Source of the DNA: Ceratotherium simum simum
Taxonomy: Eukaryota; Chordata; Mammalia; Perissodactyla; Rhinocerotidae
Direction of reading: 5' to 3'
Assembly (NCBI RefSeq): GCF_000283155.1
Contig: NW_004454160.1
Coordinates: forward strand, 4,378,845-4,442,844
DNA: 64,000 bases
In this document: in pieces, positions 10,569 to 19,832 of the stretch
Numbering within the stretch: the stretch's first letter is position 1
Layout: each line of letters begins with the position of its first letter
Notes under the pieces: model-generated
The model's database searches: none
Seen by the model: only the letters and a program-made list of their open reading frames with translations
What the model was told of the DNA's origin: nothing
Position numbers and translations under genes: made by a program

Positions 10569-11020
10569 AATAGAGAGATTGAGCAATGTATAAGATAGCA
10601 AACTCAACATATTCAATTTAGGATATTATTTTGTGTGTGTGTGTGTGTGTGTATGTCTGTGTGTAGAGTAGTTTTGTATAGGAGCACCTGGTGTAGGGAA
10701 ATACTGGAGAAAATGCAGAAACTCAAGGGTAGCAGCAGTGAATCTGTCACTACCCTTAAGCCAAAAAGATGGAGAATCCCATAAAGTAGGCCACCTTCAG
10801 AGGAGCACTGACCTGTGCAGAATATAGTTGGTCCAAGGCAACTGTTCTCAGGGAGGAAACCAGAGGAAAAGTACTCTGATCTCACTCTCCTCCTTTCTCT
10901 GAACTCCTCTGGGACTCTCCATAGGGAGGCATGTTTGATGAATCTGCAGCAGCAAACAGAGGACATCTAGTCTAGCACAAATGTCTTTTTCATATGATTT
11001 TAGCCATTTAAGTTTCTTTT
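10569..11020. other. Unassigned insert within the L1
   Basis: About 450 bp, including a (TG)n tract at 10632-10665, that interrupts L1 continuity between GCATTTCACTTTTC and the next L1 text. The 117-codon minus-strand frame at 10613-10966 has no recognisable domain. It may be an unidentified repeat. I could not find its ends. Confidence 0.4.
10632..10665. repeat. (TG)n microsatellite
   Basis: Dinucleotide tract TGTGTG... with one TGTATGTC interruption. Probably length-variable between individuals. Confidence 0.9.
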
Positions 11021-11800
11021 TTTGAGGGGGAAGTGCTTATTCAAGACTTTTGTATTTTTTTCTTGTTTATTTGTAGGCATTTAAATATTTGGAATTTGTA
11101 CCCTTTGCCAATTATTTGTGTTGCAGATATCTTTTCCCACTGTGTAGCTTTCTTTTATGTTCTTTTAATGGTGTCTTTTGATAAATAGAAATTCTTAATT
11201 TTCGAGTAGTCTCATTAACAAAATCTTCTTTTGTGGCTAGTGCTTTTTGTGTCCTATTTTAAAACTATTTACTGCCTTGAGGTCATGAGGATATTCTCTT
11301 TGATTAATTTCTAGAAGATTCATTATTTACATTTCAAATTTAGATGCAGAGTTGATTAACCTGGAGTTTCCACCTTTGTCATATCGAATGTTCACATGTG
11401 TGTGACTCTGTTCCTGGGCTCTCTTTTCTATCATTGGTCTATGAGTCAGTCCTGGCACCAATATCACAATGTCTTGACTGCAGCAGTATTGTAGTCAGTC
11501 TTGATTTCAAGGAGAGCAAGTCACTTTGTTCTTCAAGAGAGTTTAGTTTATCCTTGAGCCTTTGTATTCCCATATAAATTTTAGGATGAGTTTGTCAAAT
11601 TTACCAAAAAATCCCCAACATACACTTGAAATTTTTAGTGAGATTGAATTGAATTTATAGATCAGTTTGGGGGAAAATACACATTTTTACAGTGTTGAGT
11701 CTTCCTATCCATGAATATTGTATACCCCACTCCATTTATTTAGACATTTAATTTTTCTCAAAAATGTTTTATAGTTTTCTGCATGTAAATCTTACACATC

Positions 11801-12014
11801 TGGGCTGGCCCTGTGGCTTAGCGGTTGAGTGCATGTGCTCCGCTGCTGGCGGCCCAGGTTGGGATCCCGGGCACGCACCGATGCACTGCTTCTCTGGCCA
11901 TGCTGAGACCATGTCCCGCATGCAGCAACTAGAAGGATGTGCAGCTATGACATACAACTATCTACTGGGTCTTCGGGGGAAAAAAAATAAAATTAAATAA
12001 AAAAAATTAAAAAA
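11801..12014 (+). mobile_element. ERE SINE, short form
   Basis: Head TGGGCTGGCCCTGTGGCTTAGCGGTTG, body to CTACTGGGTCTTCGGGG, then an A-rich tail with AATAAAATTAAATAAA. It is flanked by AAATCTTACA at 11787-11796 and 12015-12024. It has no tail modules and is inserted in the antisense L1. Confidence 0.95.
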
Positions 12015-13433
12015 AAATCTTACATGTCATTTTTTGCTTTATAACTAGATAGTTTGTATATTTTGATGTAATTTAAATGATATCTTTTTAAAATTTCATG
12101 TTCTAATTCTGTTGCTGAAATATAGAAAAACAAAAGATTTTTGTATGTTGAACTTTTATTAGCAACATTGTTAACCTTCCCTAAAAAATTCTAATAGTTT
12201 ATCTTAAATTCTTTTGGATTCTCTCTGTATACAATTGTTTCACCTGTGAATAATGGCAGTTTTATTTCTTTTTCCAACCCTTTCAACTTTTTTCCCCAAC
12301 ACTCTTCTACACTGGATAGGCTCTCATGTACAATGTTGAAAAAAAATGATGATAGCAAGCATTCTTATCTTGTTCTAGATATGCTGCAGTTAGTTTCTAA
12401 AATACTTTTCAGATTAAAGCAGTTACATTTTGCTCCTAGTTTGCTAAGAGTTTTTTTTTTAATTACAAACGTTTGTTGAATTTAATCAAATGAGGCAATC
12501 ATATGACTTTTCCTATTTTCTCTCTTACATTTATTTATTACCTTTATTAATTTTAATTACATTTATTAATTTTTGAATACGAACCCAATTTGCATTCCTG
12601 AATAAATCCAATTTGGTCATGATATGGTATCCTTTTTATATATTGCTGGATTTAGTTTGCTAATATTTTGTTTGGGACTTTAACATCTGTGTTCATAAGT
12701 GAGATCGGCCTAGTATTTTCCTTTCCTGTTATGAAATAGTCAAACAACCTTGGAATCAAGGTTTTTTAGGCCTCACAAGGTGAGTTCAAGAGTGTTTCCT
12801 GATTTTCTGTTCTCTGAAAGAGTTTGTATAATTTTGACATTATTTTTTTTCCTTAAGTAGTTGGTATAATTTGCTGGTGAAGTCATCTGGGTCTGGAGTT
12901 TTCTTTAAGGAAAGGTTTTCAATTATGGATTCAATTTCTCTAATAGTTTGTGATTATCAGGATTCTTTTGTTTCTTTTAGTAAATTGTATTTTTCTAGGA
13001 ATTTATTTCATCAAAATTTTCAAATTTATTGGCATAAAATTATTCATAATATCTTCTTATTGTCTTTTTAATGTCTGCATTTAAAAGATAACTCCCACAG
13101 GAATTTAGAGAAAAGAGGAGAGTGAGATCAGGGTATCTATCCCTAGTTCTCTTTCTGTATATATGTCCGCTTTTCATTTCTGACATTGTTTTTTTATATC
13201 TTCTCTTTTTTAGAAAAAAAAAAATTAGTCTTTCCAGTGGTTTAACAACTCTATTAATCTTTTCAAAGAACTGATCTCTGATTATATTGATTATCTCATA
13301 TATTGATTATATGTTTGTCTTTTATTTCATGAATTTCTGCTCTTATCTTTCTTATTTTGTTTGCTTTTCTTTCTTTGGGTTCAATTTGCTGTTGTTTTTC
13401 CACTTTCTTGGAATGAATGATAGCCTTTTTAAA

Positions 13434-13649
13434 TACAGCCACATGCCGCGCAACAATGTTTCAGTTAGCGATGGACCATATATATGGTGGTGGTCCCATA
13501 AGATTAGTGCCATATAGCCTAGGTGTGTAGTAGGCTATACCATCGAGGTTTGTGTATGTACACTCTATGATGTTCACACAATGATGAAATCGCCTAATGA
13601 TGCATTTCTCGGAATGTATCCCCATCATTAAGTGATGCGTGATTGTATA
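13434..13649. mobile_element. Palindromic Tc1/mariner-type MITE
   Basis: About 212 bp with long terminal inverted repeats. The left end CAGCCACATGCCGCGCAACAATG corresponds to the complement of the right end CATCATTAAGTGATGCGTGATTGT. The element is bounded by TA at 13434-13435 and 13648-13649, the tc1/mariner (including Tigger) target duplication. Shorter internal palindromes such as GGACCATATATATGGT add to the foldback character. It has no transposase, so it is a non-autonomous relic inside the L1. Confidence 0.8.
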
Positions 13650-13659
13650 ATGTCTTTCT

Positions 13660-13903
13660 TTTTTGTGTGTGTGAGGAAGATCAGCCCTGAGCTAACATCT
13701 GTTACCAATCCTCCTCTTTTTTGATGAGGAAGATTGGCCCTGGGCTAACACCCGTGCCCATCTTCCTCTACTTTATATGGGATGCTGCCACAGCATGGCT
13801 TGATAAGCGGTGCGTAGGTCCATGCCCAGGATCCTAACCTGCAAACTCCAGGCCACTGAAGCTGAGTGCGCGAAGTTAACCACTACACCACCAGGCCGGC
13901 CCC
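13660..13903 (-). mobile_element. ERE-family SINE, variant head, two tail modules
   Basis: Minus-strand SINE with the head complement CACCAGGCCGGCCCC at its high-coordinate end. Two tail modules (GAGGAAGATCAGCCCTGAGCTAACATCTG and GAGGAAGATTGGCCCTGGGCTAACACC) lie at about 13674-13765. The target duplication TATA[A/C]TGTCTTTCT is at 13646-13659 and 13904-13917. The duplicated sequence includes the right-hand TA of the adjacent mariner-type element, so the SINE landed after that element. Confidence 0.9.
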
Positions 13904-14870
13904 TATACTGTCTTTCTAAGAATGGTGTTAGCTTCATCCCACAAATTCTGATGTGTAGTATTTTTATTATTATTTAGTTCTAAATATTTTATATTTTCCA
14001 CTGTGATTTCATCTTTTATCCGTAGGTTATTTAGAAGCAAATTGCTTAATTTTCAAACATTAGGGGGATTTTTCTAGCTATGTTTTTGTTATTGACTTTT
14101 AGCTAAATTTCATTGTGTCTAGAGAACAGTTTCTGCAAGACTTCATTCCATTAAAACTCGTTGAGACTTGTCTTATGGCCAAACATATGGTCAATTTTTC
14201 TAAATATTTCATGTGCAACTAAAAAGAATGTGTATTCTGCAGATGTTGGGTGCAATGCTCTACATATGTTAATTAAGCCGGTTTTGCTGATACTGTTTTT
14301 TCATATATTCTAAACACTTTCTATTTTTTTTAATATGCTTGTTCTATCAATACTGAGATAGAGTGTGTTAAAATTTCCAACTATCATTGGGAGTTTGTCT
14401 ATTTCTTCTTTTATATTTGTCAGTTTTTACTTATACATTTTGAGGCTATTTTATAGCTGCATGCAGACTTAAAATTTTACATCTTCCTGGTGGATTGAAT
14501 CTTTTATCATTATAAAGAGTACATCTTTGTAACTAGTGATGCTTTTTGCCTTAACATCCACTTTATGTGGTTTTAATATAGTGATACTAACTTTCTTTTG
14601 GTTAGCTTTTACATAGTATATTTTTTCCATCTTTTTTCCTTTCAAACATTCCATAGCCTTGTGTTTAGGCAGTCTATCCAAAACACTTTATTAAACCTGA
14701 CAATCTTTGTTTTTAATTGAACATTTATTCTGTTTAATTTTATAATGTATTCTGGTATATTTGTCCTCCTACCTCTATGTTCCTTTTAAATTTATTACTA
14801 GATTGTTTATATATTTAGATACTATTTAAATGGTGTTGCATACCATGTCATTTACTCTATGTCTCAGCTT

Positions 14871-15358
14871 TCCCACTCCTGAGTAATTTTGCAGAGAAGC
14901 TCATGCACAGGTCCACGAGGGGCTTGCGTGAAAATGTACATCATAGTGTTGTGGCAAGAATTTGGAACAACTGTGGAAGCAAAACTACTTCTTTGTCCTC
15001 ATGCAATTATGAGTGTGTGCATCATACCCCACGGTCTCAGGACAGAACATTTCATACACTGAGACAAAAATCAATAACAACAACTATAGCAAATGACAGG
15101 CTTATCTGTCTAGTTCTGTTCCCCGAAATAAATGAAAGCCTTAGGGTATCCCCTATGTTACTGACGGACTAAAGGAAACAGCTCTACCCCTGACTTTGGC
15201 AATGCTGATGTCTGAAGACTGGTGATCACCTTCATGGACAGGAAAATCATATGAAAGGAACAAATGCCCTTTTCCCACCATGAACAGATGAATGAGAGCT
15301 TGGTACCATTGGTAACTTTGTACCTTTTCCTTTCAATACCTGTTGTGGTTTTTATTTG
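14871..15358. other. Spacer, nothing recognised
   Basis: An 89-codon plus-strand frame (14903-15172) and part of a 124-codon minus-strand frame show no domain. No repeat recognised. Confidence 0.4.
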
Positions 15359-15375
15359 AAAAACCAGTTCTTCTA

Positions 15376-15575
15376 GGGGCCGGCCCTGTGGCTTGGTGGT
15401 TAAGTGCACGCGCTGCGATGCTGGTGGCCCGGGTTCGGATCCCGGGTGCGCATCGAGGCACCACTTCTCCGTCCATCCTGAGGCCGAGTCCCACATACAG
15501 CAACTAGAAGGATGTGCAGCTATGACATACAACTATCTACTGGGGCTTTGGGGGGAAAAAAATAAAATCAATAAA

Positions 15576-15600
<25 letters not shown>
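15376..15600 (+). mobile_element. ERE SINE, short form, 17-bp perfect TSD
   Basis: Head GGGGCCGGCCCTGTGGCTTGGTGG, full body, then AATAAAATCAATAAAATCTTT and an uninterrupted run of about 25 A. The target duplication AAAAACCAGTTCTTCTA is identical at 15359-15375 and 15601-15617. An intact long poly-A and perfect duplication argue for a recent insertion. Confidence 0.97.
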
Positions 15601-15606
<6 letters not shown>

Positions 15607-15617
15607 CAGTTCTTCTA

Positions 15618-15874
15618 AAGGTTAACTCCTTTGCACCTCTTTGCATGTAAACTTCTGCTTTTCTTTTCCTAATACTCTTGTCTCTGAGTCTTCTCATACA
15701 ACCCAGGTTTCTATTACTAAAAATAAACAAGTAAAATGTCGGGGATGCAACCATGAAGCGCTACCAGCCGTTACAGGAAAGGTTGAGATCCATACAACAA
15801 CACACGGCTTTTTTAAAATACGATGTTAAGATAACATTATACAAATATGATTTTGCATGTTTTAATTTATTTCA
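15618..15874. other. Spacer, nothing recognised
   Basis: Ordinary AT-rich sequence without a supported feature. Confidence 0.4.
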
Positions 15875-16100
15875 TCCTCGCAGCAATTCTAGATATAAGC
15901 TTCATGGAGGCAGGAATTTTGTACCTGGAACAGTGGCTGGCACATAGAAGGCCCTCAGTCAATATTTGTGAATGTTTGTTGAATGAGTCCTCGTGGAAGC
16001 ATTGAAGATTAAATAACTTGTGTAAAGTCGCCTCATGACTAAGTGGCAGAGCTGGGATTCCAGACATACTCCTACCGGTGTGCTCACTGTCTTTAAGTGA
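15875..16100 (+). mobile_element. L2 LINE 3' end, MIR-like sequence following
   Basis: CTTCATGGAGGCAGGAATTTTGT...GTGGCTGGCACATAGAAGGCCCTCAGTCAATATTTG...TTGTTGAATGAG is the well-known L2 3' terminus (about 15880-15990). The next stretch, AACTTGTGTAAAGTCGCCTCATGACTAAGTGGCAGAGCTGGGATTCCA, looks like an antisense MIR piece. Confidence 0.75.
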
Positions 16101-16554
16101 CAATGATATTGCAATGTACCACTTGTGTATATTAAATATGCATAAACACAAAACAATACCATTATTTTTCAAAAATAATGCAAATTCAAAGACTTAGGCA
16201 AAACATTTTTGAGTGTGTGTGTATGTGGTGGAGAGGCAAAGGAGAGTCACGATCAGTCATGATGGAAAACAAAATAAAACACAGAGGGGACTGGTTCACC
16301 CTGAAGATGATAGTCATGTGTTGAGGAGGAGGAATAACTCAACTCCTTGCGTCTGTGGCCCCTGGATAAATAAATAGCAATTTTATAACAATAATAATAA
16401 TAAATAATAATGATGATGATGATGTTGATAAATGATGAATGGAGGTAAGAAAGCAGAGATAGTAGGTAAAAACAACTCTCCCAAAAAGTTTTGCTCTGAA
16501 GGGGAACAAAGAATGGGGCAGTAGATGGAGGGGAATGAGGGTTCAAAGGAGATT
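16101..16554. other. Spacer with trinucleotide repeats
   Basis: Unique-looking sequence holding a compound (TAA)n(TGA)n tract at about 16389-16440. The minus-strand 120-codon frame here reads through that tract (poly-Ile/Tyr) and is incidental. Confidence 0.5.
16389..16440. repeat. Compound (TAA)n/(TGA)n microsatellite
   Basis: AATAATAATAATAAATAATAA followed by TGATGATGATGATG. Imperfect, likely polymorphic. Confidence 0.85.
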
Positions 16555-17375
16555 TTCTTTTTCTTTTTTTAATAACAAGTGTATTGAGATATAATTCACC
16601 TACCATACAATTCACTCATTTAAAGTATACAATTCAGTGGTTTTTAGTATTTTCACAGAGTTGTGCAACCATCACCACAATCTATTTTAGAACATTCTCA
16701 TGACCCCAAAAAGAGACTCCATTCCCATTAGCAGTCACTCCCTGTTTTCCCCAATGCCTTCATTCCTAGACAACCGCGAATCTACATTCTTTCTCTATAG
16801 ATTTGCCTATGTGGACATTTCATATAAATGAAATCATATAATATGTGGCCTTTTGTGTCTGGCATCTTTTACTTAACATAGTTTTCAAGGTTCATCCATG
16901 TTGTAGCGTGTTATCAGTAGTTCATTTCTTTTAATGCCAAATAATATTCACTGTATGATTATACCATATTTTAATTATCGATTCATCAGCTGATGAACAT
17001 TTGGGTTGCTTCCACTTTTTGGCTATTATGAATAATGCTGCTATGAAATCCATGTGCAGGTTTTTGTGTGGACATTTATTTTCACTTCACTCGGGTATAT
17101 ATCTTGGAATTTCTGGATCATATGGTAACTCTATGTTTAGCTTTTTTGAGGAACTGCCAAACTGTTCTCCAAAGTGGCTGCATCATTTTATATCCCCACC
17201 ACTAGTGTAAGAGGGTTCTAATTTCTCCACATTCTCACCAACACTTATTATTATCTGTCCTTTTGATTCTAGCCATCCTGGTAGGTGTGACGTGGTATGT
17301 CATCGTGCTTTTGCTTAGCATTTCCTGATGGCTAATGATATTGAGTATCTTATCATGTGTCTTTTTCTTTTTAAA
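16555..17375 (-). mobile_element. L1 3' end, antisense
   Basis: Classic antisense L1 3' region: TATTGAGATATAATTCACC, GTTGTGCAACCATCACCACAAT, TTGGGTTGCTTCCACTTTTTGGCTATTATGAATAATGCTGCT, GGAACTGCCAAACTGTT, CCATCCTGGTAGGTGTGACGTGGTA. It is truncated at the 5' side near 17375. No coding frame survives. Confidence 0.9.
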
Positions 17376-18128
17376 GATGAGTGAAATAAAAGTAAATTTG
17401 TAAAGTGATGCAAACAACCTAGTAAAGGGAGAACTTGATATGGGAGATATTGGAGATCTCAGTAGGAGCAAAGCCCAGGAAGAGAAGAGAGGGGATGAGA
17501 TCTAGACCTCAAGTCAAGGGACTGGCTTCCATTAGGGGAAGGATACTTCAACCCACCCCTGAAGAAGAGCAGGCTGGAAGGAATGCAGGTAGGATTCTAG
17601 ATTTGGTGATGGGAGGATGAAAGCCTTCCTATCTGAAAGCTTCTGTTTCACAATGAAGTATGATGTGAATTCATCTGCTGAGGAGGGTGCAGTGGCAGAA
17701 AGTGTGGAGAGTCTGAGGCAAGAACAAGAAGATATGAGATAGTTACCCCAGAGAGCAGGAAGCAGTAGGCGTGTTGGGTGGCTTTGAGCACCCCACGTCA
17801 GGCTTGTGGTCATGAATTTCAAATGCACGGGTCAGCCTAGTGTGAGATTTTCTCTGGAAACATTTAGTGGCTTGGGTACAGGTGGAGAGAAAGTGGTTAC
17901 AGAGGTTTGGTCAGAGCAAGGATTTTGCCAGAAGAGAAAGGAGCAGTTGAATGGAGGGGCTTGGAGAGGGAGGATTTATGAAGATGGGCTCTGGGCTCTA
18001 AGCTGGACAAGGAGAGAAGTGAAGACAGGAGGGGCTGCTGAAGAAAGAGATATGATGTGTCTCAATGTAATCAAAGAATCGCAGCCAAGAGGGTACTAGA
18101 GCAGGTGAACTGGAAGGACAGGAAGTTA
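17376..18128. other. Purine-rich spacer, possibly an ancient repeat
   Basis: The text (AGGAAGAGAAGAGAGGGGATGAGATC..., GGCTTGTGGTCATGAATTT) has the flavour of an ancient mammalian interspersed repeat that resumes after 18644, but I cannot name it. No gene is supported; frames of up to 98 codons are unremarkable. Confidence 0.35.
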
Positions 18129-18139
18129 GCTGGGATTTT

Positions 18140-18633
18140 TTTTTATAGACTTTTTTAGAGCAGTTTTAGGTCCACAGCAAAACTGGGTGAAAGGACAGAG
18201 ATTTCCCATATATCCCCTGCCCTCACACTTGCACAGCCTCCCCCGTTATTAACATCCCCCACCAGAGTGGTGCTTTGTTGCAATTGGTGAACCTACACTG
18301 ACACATCATTATCACTCAAAGTCCGTGGTTTACTTATGGTTCACTCTTGGTGTTGTGCATTCTATGGGTTTGGACTAATGTATAATGACATGTATCCATC
18401 ATTATGGTAGCATACAGAGTATTTTCACTGCCGTAAAAATCCTCAGTGCTCTGCGCATTTATCCCTCCCTCCCCACAATCGCTCATCAACCCCTGATCTT
18501 TTTCCTGTCTTGGTAGTTTTGCCTTTTCCAGAATGTCATACACTTGGGATAATGCAGTATGTAGCCCTTTCAGATTGGCTTCTTTAACTTACTGATATGC
18601 ATTTAAAGTTGTTCCATTTCTTTTCATGACAGA
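18140..18633 (-). mobile_element. 5'-truncated L1 3' end, antisense, with TSD
   Basis: Antisense L1 3' UTR: TTTTAGAGCAGTTTTAGGTCCACAGC, CATATATCCCCTGCCC, TTATTAACATCCCCCACC, CACTCTTGGTGTTGTGCATTCTATGGGTTTGGAC. It is bounded by an 11-bp direct repeat G[C/T]TGGGATTTT at 18129-18139 and 18634-18644, consistent with a short, 5'-truncated integration. Confidence 0.85.
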
Positions 18634-18644
18634 GTTGGGATTTT

Positions 18645-19660
18645 GGAAAGGGAAATTTCAGAGCTGGTGCAGTTCTTGGTGATGACCTTGGTGAAGGCTG
18701 GAGCTGGCTACAGGAACCCATGGCTGAAGTGGAGTGGAGGAAAAGATTGTCAGAGGTGAACAAATGGAGGCACCCAGAGGCCAGGATGTTGGGTGAGTCA
18801 TCCCCAAGGGCCTGAAGGAGTGACCCATCCCACTGTCAATCACCCTGGGAAGAGACAATTCTGAGGCAGGAAATGAGTGGGACCAGCAGAGCCACAGTGT
18901 CCTTTCCCCGAGCCTTAAGAAGTAGAGCCCAAGGCTTTGTGAATGGTGATGGGGTGACCCAGATAGGCTCCAGGTGGGTTGTGGGTGCTTTCAAAGCTCA
19001 GATGTGGGGAGAGAAAGGCTGGCTTCTTCCTGAGTGAAGCAGGCTGGAAGGTGGGCAGGGTGTGTCCAGTAAGGATACCATGGGTTCTGTGATCCCTGAC
19101 ATCTAGTGTGGAGGTTCATGTTTGTTTTATGGCTGTGCCGTGAGGCCCTTAGCCTCCGCTTTCGGTAGGAAACCTAAGTGTTACAGTCTGGTTTTTGCTG
19201 TCAGGTGGGGAATTGAGGGAAGGGCCTGTGCCCAGCTTGAGGGATAAGGTCAAGGCGGCCATGTCCACCAGGGAAGAATTCCCAAGGGGGTTCTCAGGAA
19301 CACATGGGGGGAAATACAAGTTCCCTGTAGTCAAAGGGGGTTAGGATAGGTTCCATGACTTGTTTGTCAATAGAAATGTGACATTTTTGTTTAGACAAAT
19401 GCTAGCAAAGCAGTTACATTTATGTGACCCTGGCACACAATGAGTCCACCCACCACCACAAACGCCTGCCCCCTCCCTCCTCATGTTCGCTTATTTTCTG
19501 GTCTTTTTTCCACAAGGCTGCTCTTGAAGTTCATTTGTATAGCATTTCCTCAGCAGACAAAAAGGGAATCAGAGAAGGCCCCTCATCCCTTCCTGATGGC
19601 CCACTGATATGGCTTTATGTGCCTACTCTGTGACCCTATCCTCTGTGTTTGTGCCCGACA
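18645..19660. other. Spacer, moderately GC-rich, no gene recognised
   Basis: Several short minus-strand frames (60-69 codons) lack domains. No splice-bounded exon or familiar repeat is evident. Confidence 0.4.
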
Positions 19661-19663
19661 GCT

Positions 19664-19832
19664 TGGCATGTAAGGATCTGGGCATGTGAGTGTGTGAGCA
19701 CCTGTGTGTGTGGGGACCTGCGTGTGTGAGGACCTGGGTTTGTGAGGACCTGGGTGTGTAAGGACATGAGTGTGTGAAGGCCCACATGTGTGTAAGGACC
19801 TAGTTATGTAAGAAATAGGTGTGTGAGGACCA
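19664..19832 (+). repeat. Minisatellite, 16-bp unit (GTGTGTGAGGACCTGG)
   Basis: About eight degenerate copies of GTGTGTG[A/G]GGACCTG[G/C]. Three adjacent copies at about 19707-19754 are close to identical and divergence grows toward the ends (AAGGACATGA, AAGGCCCACA, AAGAAATAG). The His/Thr-rich minus-strand frame at 19583-19846 is simply this repeat translated. Confidence 0.9.

Larger units (their letters stand above)
8870..14870 (-). mobile_element. Old L1 LINE, antisense, with nested insertions
   Basis: Fragments at about 8870-9297, 9495-9640, 10210-10292, 11020-11800, 12015-13433 and 13904-14870 read in order as one antisense L1. The 3' UTR comes first (TTCATCCATGTTGC..TGGGTATTCC, AATTGCTGGG) and ORF2 follows (TTCATTCCATTAAAACTCGTTGAGACTTG, GTGTATTCTGCAGATGTTGGGTG). 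The polymerase frame is broken by stops and insertions, so it is dead. Inserted in it are a hAT element, an ERV1-type LTR, a mariner-type element, three EREs and an unassigned block (10569-11020). Target duplications of several inserts are built from L1 sequence, so the L1 is the oldest layer. Confidence 0.85.

Noticed and set aside
19664..19832. Regularly spaced repeats that might suggest a CRISPR array
   Set aside because: Contiguous 16-bp units without unique spacers in a mammalian genome; a minisatellite.
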